Part shown: positions 22,817 to 31,966 of the stretch, one piece after another
Numbering within the stretch: the first letter of the stretch is position 1
Layout of the letters: each line of letters begins with the position of its first letter
Assembly: GCA_045641625.1 (NCBI GenBank)
Contig: JAZUHH010000018.1
Coordinates: 1 to 33,039, forward strand
Direction: 5' to 3'
Source: UBA1723 sp045641625
Lineage (GTDB): Bacteria; Bacteroidota; Bacteroidia; Bacteroidales; Paludibacteraceae
Length of the DNA stretch: 33,039 bases
Notes under the pieces: model-generated
The model's input: only the letters and a program-made list of their open reading frames with translations
Told to the model about the DNA's origin: nothing
The model's database searches: none
Program-made: the position numbers and the translations under genes

Positions 22817-24061
22817 ATGGCAAAGATATTGGTAGTAGATGACGAGCGCAGCATACGAAACACGCTGATGGACATTCTCGAAAGCGAGAACCATGAGGTG
22901 GTGGTTGCTGCAAACGGAGAGATAGCACTGGAAAAAGCGGCAAATGAAACTTTTGACCTGGTATTCTCGGATATCAAGATGCCGAAAGTTGACGGAATCG
23001 AAGTTCTCGAGTCCATGAAGAAACTGCATCCGGAAACAAAGATGATCCTGATTTCCGGACACGGAAACATAGAGACTGCGGTGGAGTGCATCAAGAAAGG
23101 TGCCTTTGACTTTATCGAGAAGCCTATTGAATTCGACCGTCTCCTATCTGTGGTCAAGGACGCATTGTCCGCAAGTTCCCAGCATGGCGGCAAGGTGCAC
23201 AGCGTTATAGGCGGCGAACCAGAGAAGAAGGTGGCTGCAGCTCCAGTTTCAAGCAAGCCTGCCGATTCGTCTTCCGTCAAAGAACCTAGTTTGGTTGCTT
23301 CTTCCCATCCTATGATTGGAGAAAGTCCGGTGATGAACCACTTGAAGGCAATCATCTCGCGTGTGGCTCCGACTGATGCCAGAGTCCTAATCACAGGAGA
23401 GAACGGTACAGGTAAGGAGGTTGTCGCCCGCAGTATCTTTGAGAACAGCAACAGAAGAAATATGCCTTTCGTAGAGGTGAACTGTGCCGCTATCCCGTCG
23501 GAATTGATCGAGAGCGAGCTGTTCGGACACGAGAAAGGTTCGTTTACATCTGCAGTTAAGCAGAGAATAGGAAAGTTTGAGCAGGCTGACGGAGGTACTC
23601 TGTTCCTTGATGAGGTCGGAGACATGTCGCTGTCTGCACAGACAAAGGTGTTGCGCGTGCTTCAGGAGAACGAGCTTACAAGAGTGGGCGGCGACAAGAG
23701 CCTGAAGGTCAATGTGCGTGTAATTGCCGCTACAAACAAGGACTTGAAGAAGGAGATCGCTTCGGGCAACTTCCGAGAGGACCTTTATCACAGATTGAAT
23801 GTAATTCCTATTCATGTGCCGCCTTTGAGAGAGCGCAAGACAGATATCCCTATTCTTGTCAACCACTTTATCAAGCAGATGGCTCCGGAGGGTGACGCTC
23901 CTAAGGTAGTGACTCCAGATGCTATAGAGGCATTGATGAACATGGAGTGGACTGGAAATATCCGAGAGTTGAGAAACGTGGTCGAGAGACTTTTGATTCT
24001 ATGTCCATCGGAGATCACAGCCCAAGATGTAGAGATGTTTACCTCCACATCCTTCCTATAA
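22817..24061 (+). CDS. Sigma-54 type response regulator lacking a DNA-binding domain
   Basis: This is an NtrC-like protein of 414 residues. The receiver domain (1-120) has D8, D9, the phospho-acceptor D52 and the conserved Lys in IEKPIE. A linker follows, then an AAA+ domain with Walker A GENGTGKE (194-201), Walker B LFLDEVGD (D265-E266) and the sensor region NIRELRNVVERL. The sigma-54 contact loop reads GSFTSA (241-246) in place of the classical GAFTGA. The protein stops about 35 residues after the AAA+ core with no Fis-type helix-turn-helix, and no lost HTH remnant is visible in other frames before the next gene. It should be able to hydrolyse ATP and touch RNA polymerase-sigma-54 without binding its own enhancer. 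No histidine kinase is adjacent. Confidence 0.93.
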   Translation: MAKILVVDDERSIRNTLMDILESENHEVVVAANGEIALEKAANETFDLVFSDIKMPKVDGIEVLESMKKLHPETKMILISGHGNIETAVECIKKGAFDFIEKPIEFDRLLSVVKDALSASSQHGGKVHSVIGGEPEKKVAAAPVSSKPADSSSVKEPSLVASSHPMIGESPVMNHLKAIISRVAPTDARVLITGENGTGKEVVARSIFENSNRRNMPFVEVNCAAIPSELIESELFGHEKGSFTSAVKQRIGKFEQADGGTLFLDEVGDMSLSAQTKVLRVLQENELTRVGGDKSLKVNVRVIAATNKDLKKEIASGNFREDLYHRLNVIPIHVPPLRERKTDIPILVNHFIKQMAPEGDAPKVVTPDAIEALMNMEWTGNIRELRNVVERLLILCPSEITAQDVEMFTSTSFL

Positions 24062-24093
24062 GAGAAACAAAGCAAAGAACTTATCAAACAAAT

Positions 24094-24528
24094 ATGGCAG
24101 AAAACAAAGAAAAGCAGACAAAGCTGGACAGCCGCTACATACGTATGGCGTATATATGGGCAGAGAACTCGTATTGTATTCGCAGAAGGGTTGGAGCTTT
24201 GCTTGTAAAAGACAATATGATTATCTCTGATGGATATAACGGCACACCATCAGGATTCGAGAATGTGTGTGAGGACGAGAACAACAAGACTTTCCCTTAT
24301 GTCCTTCATGCCGAAGCAAATGCCATCACTAAAGTGGCGAGATCAAACAACAGCAGTGACGGAGCGACTCTTTACGTTACTGCCTCTCCGTGCATCGAGT
24401 GTGCCAAGCTGATCATTCAGGCCGGCATAAAGCGTGTGGTCTATTCCGAGGAGTACAGGCTGACAGACGGAATAGATCTTCTAAAGGCGGCAGGTGTCAA
24501 GATAGAGTTGTTGAAGATAGAAGAATAA
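24094..24528 (+). CDS. Deoxycytidylate (dCMP) deaminase
   Basis: dCMP deaminase converts dCMP to dUMP for thymidylate synthesis. The 144 residues have the zinc-binding cytidine/deoxycytidylate deaminase motif: HAEANAI (His ligand and catalytic Glu) and SPCIECAKLIIQAG (two Cys ligands), and the N-terminal substrate segment NGTPSGFENVCED. The ATG at 24094 is chosen over an earlier reading of the same frame because that one overlaps the response regulator gene. Seven bases separate it from the protease gene. ComEB-type late-competence relatives look similar, so the exact physiological role is not certain. Confidence 0.93.
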   Translation: MAENKEKQTKLDSRYIRMAYIWAENSYCIRRRVGALLVKDNMIISDGYNGTPSGFENVCEDENNKTFPYVLHAEANAITKVARSNNSSDGATLYVTASPCIECAKLIIQAGIKRVVYSEEYRLTDGIDLLKAAGVKIELLKIEE

Positions 24529-24535
24529 ACCTCTT

Positions 24536-26221
24536 ATGAAAGATTTTAAGCTAAAGATATTATTTCCGCTAATTCTTGCTGTTGTGGCCATTGCGGCTTA
24601 TCAGGGCGGCATGTACTCGGTAAGGGCAAGACAGTCTGTAGTCGATCAGATTTCCTCAACGCAGAATCCGACCCCTATGACATACACTGACGACGCAGGC
24701 TATGTGAAGCTTGCAGAGGTCATGCGTCTGGTGTCAGCGACATACGTTGACTCCGTCAATATGTCCGATCTGGTGGAGCAGTCGCTTCCTACAATTCTTG
24801 CGAATCTGGATCCTCATTCTTCGTACATCCCTGCCAAGGATTTGGATTTGACCAACGAGAGCCTTGCCGACAAGTTCTTCGGTGTTGGTATCCAGTTCAA
24901 CATTCAGGAGGATACAATCCATGTGGTTTCGGTAATTTCAGGAGGACCTGCCCAGAAGGTAGGTATTCTTCCAGGAGACAAGATCGTGACAATAGACGAC
25001 TCTGTGTTTGTCGGAAAGATTTGCACTAACGAGACGGCGATCAAGAGATTGAGAGGTCACAAGGATACTAAGGTTAAAGTCGGTATCAAGAGACAGAGCA
25101 GCAAGGATATTCTTCCGTTCGAGATTGTTCGTGGTGAAATTCCTTTGGAGACAATCGACACACACTACATGATAGACGACAAGACTGGCTATATCCGTGT
25201 GGACAGATTCGGTGAGTCAACAGGCAAGGAGTTCATGGCATGTCTTGAGAATCTGCATAACGAAGGAGTCAAGCAGTTGATTGTTGACTTGAGAGGCAAC
25301 GGAGGAGGATTCCTTAACGTAGTCAAGACTATGCTTGACAATCTGTTAAATAAGGGTGACTTGATCCTGATAACAAGAGGAACAAAGATCAGAGAGAACA
25401 GATATAACGCTTCCGGAAACAAGAAGTACAGCGGTTTGCCGATCGTAGTTCTTGTAGATGAACATTCGGCTTCGGCAAGCGAAATTTTTGCAGGAGCAAT
25501 TCAGGACAATGACCGTGGATTGATCGTAGGTCGCCGCTCGTTCGGAAAGGGACTTGTCCAGCAGCAGTATCCTTTGCCGGACAACTCTGCAGTTCGTGTG
25601 ACTATCGCCAGATACTACACCCCTTCTGGAAGATGCATTCAGAAGCCTTATGGAGATGGAAAGGACTATAACAAGGATTTGGTTGACAGATATGAGAAGG
25701 GAGAGATCTTTGACGAGGACAGCATGCGTGCTTCCATCAAGGATACAGTTGAGTACAAGACAGTTAGACTTGGACGTACTATCTATGCAGGCGGAGGAAT
25801 TGCTCCGGACATCTTCGTTCCTCGTGACACTGTGAACAACAGTCCTTACTACATCCAGGCGTTCAACAAGAGCTTGATCTATAGCTTCGCACTAAAGTAT
25901 TCCGAGGACAATAGAGAACTGCTTTTGAAGCAGGGCGACTATAAGAAGCTGTACAACTATCTTGTCGCAAACAATATCGTTGACAAGTTTGTTGCCTATG
26001 CCTCTGCCAAAGGTTTGGAAAGGAAGGATAAGGAGATCGCTATCTCTCGAAGCAAGATGGAGATGTCTTTGTGTGCTTACATCGTGAGAAATGTCATAGG
26101 TAAGGATGATCATGGAGACAGACCTTTCTATTGGATTCTTAACAAGTCGGACAAAGAGATTCTTCAGGCTATCAAGGCTTTCGATTCTCAGGAAATGAAA
26201 GAAATAAAGAAGTCTCTGTAA
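24536..26221 (+). CDS. S41 family C-terminal processing peptidase (CtpA/Prc type)
   Basis: The protein has 561 residues with an N-terminal membrane anchor/signal (about 7-25). A PDZ domain (about 95-195, GVGIQFNIQEDTIHVVSVISGGPAQK) is followed by the S41 protease core: YIRVDRFGEST, LIVDLRGNGGG, then the catalytic Ser at S313 in SASASEIFAGA and Lys at K338 in FGKGLVQ. The 25-residue spacing equals that of E. coli Prc S452/K477. It is a periplasmic protease that trims or degrades exported proteins; the targets are unknown. It sits between the dCMP deaminase and menA, within 20 bases of each. Confidence 0.94.
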   Translation: MKDFKLKILFPLILAVVAIAAYQGGMYSVRARQSVVDQISSTQNPTPMTYTDDAGYVKLAEVMRLVSATYVDSVNMSDLVEQSLPTILANLDPHSSYIPAKDLDLTNESLADKFFGVGIQFNIQEDTIHVVSVISGGPAQKVGILPGDKIVTIDDSVFVGKICTNETAIKRLRGHKDTKVKVGIKRQSSKDILPFEIVRGEIPLETIDTHYMIDDKTGYIRVDRFGESTGKEFMACLENLHNEGVKQLIVDLRGNGGGFLNVVKTMLDNLLNKGDLILITRGTKIRENRYNASGNKKYSGLPIVVLVDEHSASASEIFAGAIQDNDRGLIVGRRSFGKGLVQQQYPLPDNSAVRVTIARYYTPSGRCIQKPYGDGKDYNKDLVDRYEKGEIFDEDSMRASIKDTVEYKTVRLGRTIYAGGGIAPDIFVPRDTVNNSPYYIQAFNKSLIYSFALKYSEDNRELLLKQGDYKKLYNYLVANNIVDKFVAYASAKGLERKDKEIAISRSKMEMSLCAYIVRNVIGKDDHGDRPFYWILNKSDKEILQAIKAFDSQEMKEIKKSL

Positions 26222-26240
26222 CTGAATAAGTGTTGATGAT

Positions 26241-27353
26241 ATGAACGATGAAGTAAAAGTTAATTCATTCAAGGCTTGGATTCTGGCATCCCGTCCCAAG
26301 ACTTTGGCGGCTGCAGTGGCTCCTGTGCTGGTCGGTGCCGCCTTGGGTTGGAGACTCGAATATTGTTTCAGTAGCCATGTTGCAGATATAACAGGAGCAG
26401 AAGCCTATGTTGAAATGGGATTCAAGTCTTGGTTAGACTGCTTTATGTATTTCCAAATTCCTTCATTGATGTTGGCAGGAATGTGTTTGCTTTTTGCTGT
26501 ACTAATGCAGATTGATGCAAACTTTATCAATGACCTTTACGACTATTTGAAGGGAACGGATGGAGAGGACAGGCTCGGACCAAAGCGTGCTATGGCGCAA
26601 GGCTGGATAACAAAGAAAGCAATGTACATTGGTATAGCAATTGTTACTGCACTTGCTTGTATAGTCGGACTGGTAATGCTCTATAAGCTGTATATGGACA
26701 TACAAGCAACAGAAGTTGTAAGCCCTTGGTATCAACCGACTTATAATGTGTTGTGGACTTTGTGTATGGTCGGTGTGTTCAGTGTCTTGTTTGCATACTC
26801 TTATACATCAGGACCATTCCCTTTGTCTTATCATGGATTGGGAGATGTGGCGGTAATAGCCTTCTTTGGTCATGTGGCTGTGTATTATACTGCTTATGTT
26901 ATGACATACGATGAGTTGAAGTCGTATTCTATACCTGTCTTTGTTGGTATAGCAGTTGGAATGGTGGTCGATACATTGCTTATCGTGAACAATTACCGAG
27001 ACAGAGACACTGACAAGCGTGATGGCAAGAACACACTTGTGGCAATGTTCGGAGAAAAATTCGGTCGCTTGTTCTATCTGTTTATAGGTATAGGTGCTGT
27101 GGTGGTTATGGTTTATGGACTTTGCAATTATACAGAAAACAATATGAGCAGGCTGATCATTGCTTTGGCATATATCCCATATATCATCGTACATTCGTAC
27201 AACTATGTTAAGCTAAAGCAGATAAGGCAGGGTAAGGCATTGAATGTACTGATAGGAAAGAGTAGTATGGCAATGCTGCTGTTTGCTGTTACCACGGTTC
27301 TGTTGCTTTTGTTCGTTCCTGATTTAGTTTTTGAGTATTCGTTGGTGTGTTAG
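26241..27353 (+). CDS. menA: 1,4-dihydroxy-2-naphthoate polyprenyltransferase (UbiA family)
   Basis: MenA attaches the isoprenoid chain to dihydroxynaphthoate, giving demethylmenaquinone at the inner membrane. The 370-residue polytopic protein has the N-terminal WILASRPKTLAAAVAPVLVGAAL, the first aspartate-rich motif NDLYDYLKGTD and the second NNYRDRDTDKRDGKNT, both used for Mg-diphosphate binding. Compared with the usual length of about 300 it has two added loops, near residues 37-65 and 148-170, both predicted to lie between helices. It is the last gene of the dapB run and directly precedes the succinate dehydrogenase/fumarate reductase operon, which uses menaquinone. Confidence 0.94.
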   Translation: MNDEVKVNSFKAWILASRPKTLAAAVAPVLVGAALGWRLEYCFSSHVADITGAEAYVEMGFKSWLDCFMYFQIPSLMLAGMCLLFAVLMQIDANFINDLYDYLKGTDGEDRLGPKRAMAQGWITKKAMYIGIAIVTALACIVGLVMLYKLYMDIQATEVVSPWYQPTYNVLWTLCMVGVFSVLFAYSYTSGPFPLSYHGLGDVAVIAFFGHVAVYYTAYVMTYDELKSYSIPVFVGIAVGMVVDTLLIVNNYRDRDTDKRDGKNTLVAMFGEKFGRLFYLFIGIGAVVVMVYGLCNYTENNMSRLIIALAYIPYIIVHSYNYVKLKQIRQGKALNVLIGKSSMAMLLFAVTTVLLLLFVPDLVFEYSLVC

Positions 27354-27360
27354 GAGCAAT

Positions 27361-27386
27361 AAAAAACATTAGGAAAGTTTTTTTTC
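27361..27386 (+). terminator. Weak terminator-like hairpin after menA
   Basis: AAAAAAC (27361-27367) pairs with GTTTTTT (27377-27383) over a nine-base loop, with T residues continuing. The stem has a single G-C pair, so strength is doubtful. Confidence 0.45.
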
Positions 27387-27419
27387 AAATAAAAATGCAG
27401 ACTAATTGATATTTCTTTG

Positions 27420-27427
27420 TATTTTTG
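27420..27427 (+). promoter_or_regulatory. -7 box of the sdhCAB operon
   Basis: TATTTTTG is an exact TAnnTTTG, 76 bases before the sdhC ATG. The leader carries a small TGATA/TATCA hairpin (27436-27453) and an A/T-rich run just before the start, as is common before highly expressed Bacteroidota genes. Confidence 0.65.
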
Positions 27428-27503
27428 CATCGTGTGATAGTGTTTATCATGCGCATTTAGACTGAAAAATAAATAATAATTCAATAAAATAATTTAATTT
27501 TTT

Positions 27504-28217
27504 ATGTGGTTAACTAATTCTTCGGTGGGAAGAAAACTGATAATGAGTATATCAGGTATTTTCCTTGTCCTTTTCTTGACATTTCACATGTCAATGAATT
27601 TAGTGGCTATCATTAGTGCTGATGCCTACAATACAGTTTGTGGCTTCCTTGGTTCTAATTGGTATGCTGTAGCTGGTACTGCTGTGCTTGTAGCTGGTGT
27701 GCTTGTTCACTTTGTTATGGCTGCTATTCTTACAGCGCAGAACAGAAATGCTCGTCCTGTAAAGTACGAGGTTTCCTCAAAGACTGACGTTGAGTGGTCT
27801 TCTAAGAACATGTTCGTACTTGGTCTTGTAATTGTCGGTATCATGTGTTTCCACTTGATCCACTTCTGGGCTAAGATGATGCTTCCTGAGCTAATCGGTA
27901 GCGAGGATATGATTAAGGAGACAGCTGCTATTGTTGCTCAGTCAGGTCTAGAGTGCGATGAAGTTAAGGCTACAGAGAACGGTGCTGCTTTGATCAAGTT
28001 TACATTCAGCCAGTGGTGGGTTTGCCTTATTTATCTAGCATGGTTGTGTGCATTGTGGTTCCACTTGACTCACGGTATTTGGTCAGCTCTTCACACTGTA
28101 GGTATGAACAACAAGGTTTGGATGAGCCGTATCAAGTGCATCTCTATGATCTTCGCAACAATCATTTGTTTAGGTTTTGCTGCAGTTGTTGTGTTTGGTT
28201 ACTGTTCAAACCTATAA
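27504..28217 (+). CDS. sdhC: Succinate dehydrogenase/fumarate reductase cytochrome b subunit
   Basis: This is the membrane anchor of the succinate:menaquinone oxidoreductase, carrying heme b and the quinone site. The 237 residues have about five membrane helices with conserved His in helices: FLTFHMSMNLVA, VLVHFVMAA, FHLIHFWAKM, WFHLTHGIWSALHTVG. This matches the single-subunit diheme type used by Bacteroidota and Wolinella (FrdC/SdhC) rather than the two-subunit SdhCD of E. coli. Codons favour GCT, GGT and CTT. The stop is 33 bases before sdhA. Confidence 0.95.
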   Translation: MWLTNSSVGRKLIMSISGIFLVLFLTFHMSMNLVAIISADAYNTVCGFLGSNWYAVAGTAVLVAGVLVHFVMAAILTAQNRNARPVKYEVSSKTDVEWSSKNMFVLGLVIVGIMCFHLIHFWAKMMLPELIGSEDMIKETAAIVAQSGLECDEVKATENGAALIKFTFSQWWVCLIYLAWLCALWFHLTHGIWSALHTVGMNNKVWMSRIKCISMIFATIICLGFAAVVVFGYCSNL

Positions 28218-28250
28218 TTTTATTTGTTTAAGTGTAAGAAAATAATAATT

Positions 28251-30194
28251 ATGGCAACTATAGATTCTAAAATTCCTAAAGGTCCTCTTGCTCAAAAGTG
28301 GACAAACTATAAGAATCACCAGAAGTTGGTTAACCCAGCTAACAAGCGTAAGCTAGACATCATTGTAGTAGGTACAGGTCTTGCAGGTGCTTCTGCTGCT
28401 GCTTCTCTTGGAGCTCTAGGTTTCAACGTACTTAACTTCTGTATTCAGGATTCTCCTCGTCGTGCTCACTCTATCGCAGCACAGGGAGGTATCAACGCAG
28501 CTAAGAATTATCAGAATGATGGTGACTCTGTTTACCGTCTGTTCTATGATACAATCAAGGGTGGTGACTATCGTGCACGTGAGGCTAACGTTTACCGTCT
28601 AGCTGAGGTTTCTAACAGCATCATCGACCAGTGTGTTGCTCAGGGTGTTCCTTTCGCTCGCGAGTACGGTGGTCTTCTTGACAACCGTTCATTCGGTGGA
28701 GCTCAGGTGTCTCGTACATTCTATGCAAAGGGTCAGACAGGTCAGCAGCTTCTTCTAGGTGCTTACTCAGCTCTTAGCCGTCAGGTTAACAAGGGTACTG
28801 TAAAGCTTTATACTCGTTACGAGATGCTTGACGTTGTTATCATCGACGGTCGTGCTCGTGGTATCATCGCTGGTAACCTTGTAACTGGAGAGATCGAGAG
28901 ATTCGGTGCTCATGCAGTAGTTATCGGTACTGGTGGATATGGAAACACTTACTTCCTATCAACTAACGCCATGGGTTCTAACGGTTCTGCTGCTATGCAG
29001 ATCTACCGTAAGGGTGCTTACTTCGCTAACCCATGCTACGCTCAGATCCATCCAACTTGTATCCCAGTTCACGGAGATATCCAGTCAAAGCTTACTTTGA
29101 TGTCTGAGTCTCTTCGTAACGATGGTCGTATCTGGGTTCCTAAGAAGAAGGAGGATGCAGAGAAGTTGCAGAAGGGTCTAATCAAGGCTACTGATATTCC
29201 TGATGAGGATCGTGACTTCTACTTGGAGCGTCGTTATCCTGCATTCGGTAACCTTGTACCTCGTGACGTTGCTTCGCGTGCTGCTAAGGAGCGTTGTGAC
29301 AAGGGTTACGGAGTTAATAATACAGGTCTTGCTGTATTCCTTGACTTCAAGTATGCTATCCAGCGTCTTGGTAAGGATGTTGTTGCTGCAAGATATGGTA
29401 ACTTGTTCCAGATGTATGAGAAGATTACTGACCAGAATCCATACGAAGTTCCAATGCAGATCTTCCCTGCTATCCACTACACAATGGGTGGTATCTGGGT
29501 TGACTACGAGTTGATGACTTCTATCCCAGGTCTATTCGCTATTGGTGAGGCTAACTTCTCAGACCACGGTGCTAACCGTCTTGGTGCTTCTGCTTTGATG
29601 CAGGGTCTTGCAGATGGTTACTTCGTATTGCCTTACACTATCCAGAACTATCTTGCTGATCAGATTCAGGTTCCTCGCATCTCTACAGATTCTGCTGAGT
29701 TCGCAGATGCTGAGAAGGGTGTTAAGGATAAGATCGCTAAGTTGATGAGCATCAAGGGTGAGCGTTCTGTTGACTCAATCCACAAGGAGCTTGGTCACAT
29801 TATGTGGGAGTACGTAGGTATGGGCCGTACTAAGGAAGGTCTTCAGATTGCAATGAAGAAGATCAAGGAGATCAAGAAGGAGTTCTGGTCAAATGTATTC
29901 ATTCCAGGTGAGGCTAACTCTCTAAACACTGAGTTGGAGAAGGCACTTCGTCTTGCTGACTTCCTTGAGATTGGTTACTTGATGGCAATCGACGGATTCA
30001 ACAGAAACGAGTCTTGTGGTGGTCACTTCCGTGAGGAGTTCCAGACTCCAGAGGGTGAGGCACTTCGTCAGGACGAGGAGTACTCTTACGTTGCTTGTTG
30101 GAAGTACACTGGTGAGGATTCTGATCCAGAGCTTTTGAAGGAGCCTCTTGACTATGAGGAGACTGAGCGTAAGACTCGTAACTACAAGAACTAA
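28251..30194 (+). CDS. sdhA: Succinate dehydrogenase/fumarate reductase flavoprotein subunit
   Basis: The catalytic flavoprotein interconverts succinate and fumarate. The 647 residues contain the FAD-binding Rossmann motif VVGTGLAGASAAASLGALG near 39-57, the covalent-FAD histidine H73 in RRAHSIAAQGGINAAKN, active-site blocks HPTCIP and PRDVASRA, and the C-terminal EANFSDHGANRLGASALMQG. The ATG at 28251 is chosen over a TTG at 28224 because it gives the expected MATIDSKIPKGPLAQKW start and a normal leader. Codons are strongly biased toward GCT, GGT, CGT and TCT, suggesting high expression. In Bacteroidota this complex usually serves as fumarate reductase in anaerobic respiration. Confidence 0.97.
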   Translation: MATIDSKIPKGPLAQKWTNYKNHQKLVNPANKRKLDIIVVGTGLAGASAAASLGALGFNVLNFCIQDSPRRAHSIAAQGGINAAKNYQNDGDSVYRLFYDTIKGGDYRAREANVYRLAEVSNSIIDQCVAQGVPFAREYGGLLDNRSFGGAQVSRTFYAKGQTGQQLLLGAYSALSRQVNKGTVKLYTRYEMLDVVIIDGRARGIIAGNLVTGEIERFGAHAVVIGTGGYGNTYFLSTNAMGSNGSAAMQIYRKGAYFANPCYAQIHPTCIPVHGDIQSKLTLMSESLRNDGRIWVPKKKEDAEKLQKGLIKATDIPDEDRDFYLERRYPAFGNLVPRDVASRAAKERCDKGYGVNNTGLAVFLDFKYAIQRLGKDVVAARYGNLFQMYEKITDQNPYEVPMQIFPAIHYTMGGIWVDYELMTSIPGLFAIGEANFSDHGANRLGASALMQGLADGYFVLPYTIQNYLADQIQVPRISTDSAEFADAEKGVKDKIAKLMSIKGERSVDSIHKELGHIMWEYVGMGRTKEGLQIAMKKIKEIKKEFWSNVFIPGEANSLNTELEKALRLADFLEIGYLMAIDGFNRNESCGGHFREEFQTPEGEALRQDEEYSYVACWKYTGEDSDPELLKEPLDYEETERKTRNYKN

Positions 30195-30223
30195 TTTCAT
30201 CAACTTGAAAATTCTCAGATAAA

Positions 30224-30979
30224 ATGGATAATACTATTAATATAACTCTTAAGGTTTGGCGTCAGAGAGGACCTAAGGAGCCAGGTAAGTTCGAGACTTA
30301 CGAACTTAAGAACATTTCTACAGAGAGCTCATTCCTTGAGATGCTAGATGTTCTTAACGAGCAGCTAGTTCAGAAGCACGAGGAGCCAGTTGTATTTGAT
30401 CACGATTGTCGTGAGGGTATCTGTGGTATGTGTTCATTGTATATCAATGGTCAGCCTCATGGTAAGGATGCAGCTGTTACAACTTGTCAGCTTCACATGC
30501 GTCGTTTCAACGATGGCGACACTATTACAATCGAGCCATGGCGTTCGGCTGGTTTTCCAATCATCCGCGACCTTATGGTAGATCGTACTGCTTTCGACAA
30601 GATTATGCAGGCAGGTGGTTACGTTTCAGTTAATACAGGTGGTATTCCTGACGCTAACGCTATCGCTATCGCTAAGCCAATCGCTGACGAGGCTATGGAT
30701 GCTGCTTCTTGTATCGGTTGTGGTGCTTGTGTTGCTGCATGTAAGAACGGATCAGCTATGTTGTTCGTTTCTGCAAAGGTTTCTCAGCTTGCACTACTTC
30801 CTCAGGGTAAGGTAGAGGCTGCTAAGCGTGTCAAGGCTATGATCGCTAAGATGGACGAGCTAGGTTTCGGTAACTGTACTAACACTGGTGCTTGTGAGGC
30901 AGAGTGTCCTAAGTCAGTTTCTATAAGCAACATCGCTCGTTTGAACCGCGAGTATCTTTGTGCAAAGTTTAAGGACTAA
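30224..30979 (+). CDS. sdhB: Succinate dehydrogenase/fumarate reductase iron-sulfur subunit
   Basis: The subunit carries three iron-sulfur clusters between flavin and quinone. In 251 residues, the [2Fe-2S] site is DCREGICGMCSLYINGQPHG plus TTCQLHMR, the [4Fe-4S] site is CIGCGACVAACKNGSAML, and the third cluster uses CTNTGACEAECPKS. The order C-A-B with short gaps (29 bases to sdhA) is the usual Bacteroidota operon. Codon bias matches sdhA. A terminator follows. Confidence 0.97.
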   Translation: MDNTINITLKVWRQRGPKEPGKFETYELKNISTESSFLEMLDVLNEQLVQKHEEPVVFDHDCREGICGMCSLYINGQPHGKDAAVTTCQLHMRRFNDGDTITIEPWRSAGFPIIRDLMVDRTAFDKIMQAGGYVSVNTGGIPDANAIAIAKPIADEAMDAASCIGCGACVAACKNGSAMLFVSAKVSQLALLPQGKVEAAKRVKAMIAKMDELGFGNCTNTGACEAECPKSVSISNIARLNREYLCAKFKD

Positions 30980-31018
30980 TTCTAGTCGCTTAGACATTTG
31001 ACATTTTATAAAACAAGA

Positions 31019-31055
31019 AGGGGACAAACAAATTTAGTTTGTCCTCTTTCTTTTC
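31019..31055 (+). terminator. Intrinsic terminator after sdhB
   Basis: GGACAAAC (31022-31029) pairs with GTTTGTCC (31037-31044) around an AAATTTA loop, extended by weaker pairs and a T-rich tail. Confidence 0.85.
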
Positions 31056-31081
31056 AATTTATTCCTTAAAACATTAAGCAT

Positions 31082-31939
31082 ATGGCGAAATACCTTGAAG
31101 TAAAATTTACAGCAAATTTCAAAGAAGAGAATTCATTTATATCTGACCTGTTGTCAAATGACTTGGCTCAAATTGGCTTTGACTCGTTTACGCAAGAAGA
31201 AGATAGTTTGTTGGCCTATGTGCCGGAGTCCCTATATAATAAAGAAAGCGTTTCAAATATAATCCAGGAAAATCCCTTATATAACGAGATAACTTTTTCT
31301 GTGCAGGAAATGGAGGACAAGGATTGGAACGAGGAATGGGAAAAGAACTATTTCCAACCTATTGTCATAGCTGACAAATGCGTTATATGCAGTGCCTTCC
31401 ATAAAAATGTCTCCGAAGCCGAGTATAAAATCATCATAAATCCGCGTATGGCATTCGGAACAGGCCATCACCAAACTACTGAACTTATGATTCGCCACAT
31501 CGCAGATAACGACTTCAAGGGCAAAAAGGTCATGGATATGGGTTGCGGAACTGCGATTCTTTCAATATTTGCCGCTTTGAGGGGCGCAGGCAAAGTTGAT
31601 GCGGTTGATATTGACGAATGGGCTTACGAGAATTCGATTGACAATCTCCGCGTGAACGGTGTTGAGGATGTGATTTCTGTTCGTCAGGGTGATGCTTCGT
31701 CCGTCGCAGGCTTAAAAGAGGAGTATGACATCTTCTTGGCAAACATTAACAAGAATATTCTTCTTGCCGATGTGCCTACTTATGCGCCTTCGATCAAGAA
31801 AGGAGGACTGCTGTTTTTGAGCGGTTTCTATAAGTCCGATATTCCAGATATTCAAAAGGTTGCTGAAGAGCATGGTTTTAGGCTGCTTTCGTTCAAAGAA
31901 AAGGACAATTGGGTGGCATTGTGTTTAAATAAATGCTAA
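31082..31939 (+). CDS. prmA: Ribosomal protein L11 methyltransferase PrmA
   Basis: PrmA trimethylates amino groups of ribosomal protein L11. The 285 residues have an N-terminal substrate-recognition domain with WNEEWEKNYFQPIVI, then NPRMAFGTGHHQTTELM, the S-adenosylmethionine-binding motif VMDMGCGTAILSIFAALRGA followed by VDAVDIDEWA, and FLANINKNIL in place of the catalytic NPP-like motif. Length and order fit the family. ATG 31082 follows the sdhB terminator by about 30 bases; no exact -7 box is seen, so its promoter is unclear. Confidence 0.94.
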   Translation: MAKYLEVKFTANFKEENSFISDLLSNDLAQIGFDSFTQEEDSLLAYVPESLYNKESVSNIIQENPLYNEITFSVQEMEDKDWNEEWEKNYFQPIVIADKCVICSAFHKNVSEAEYKIIINPRMAFGTGHHQTTELMIRHIADNDFKGKKVMDMGCGTAILSIFAALRGAGKVDAVDIDEWAYENSIDNLRVNGVEDVISVRQGDASSVAGLKEEYDIFLANINKNILLADVPTYAPSIKKGGLLFLSGFYKSDIPDIQKVAEEHGFRLLSFKEKDNWVALCLNKC

Positions 31940-31966
31940 ATGTTGAAAAAAAAGTCTCTCTTTTAG

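Noticed and set aside
23947..24093. An N-terminally extended dCMP deaminase overlapping the response regulator, possibly encoding a lost HTH.
   Set aside because: The translated extension shows no HTH-like sequence and the family start is at 24094.
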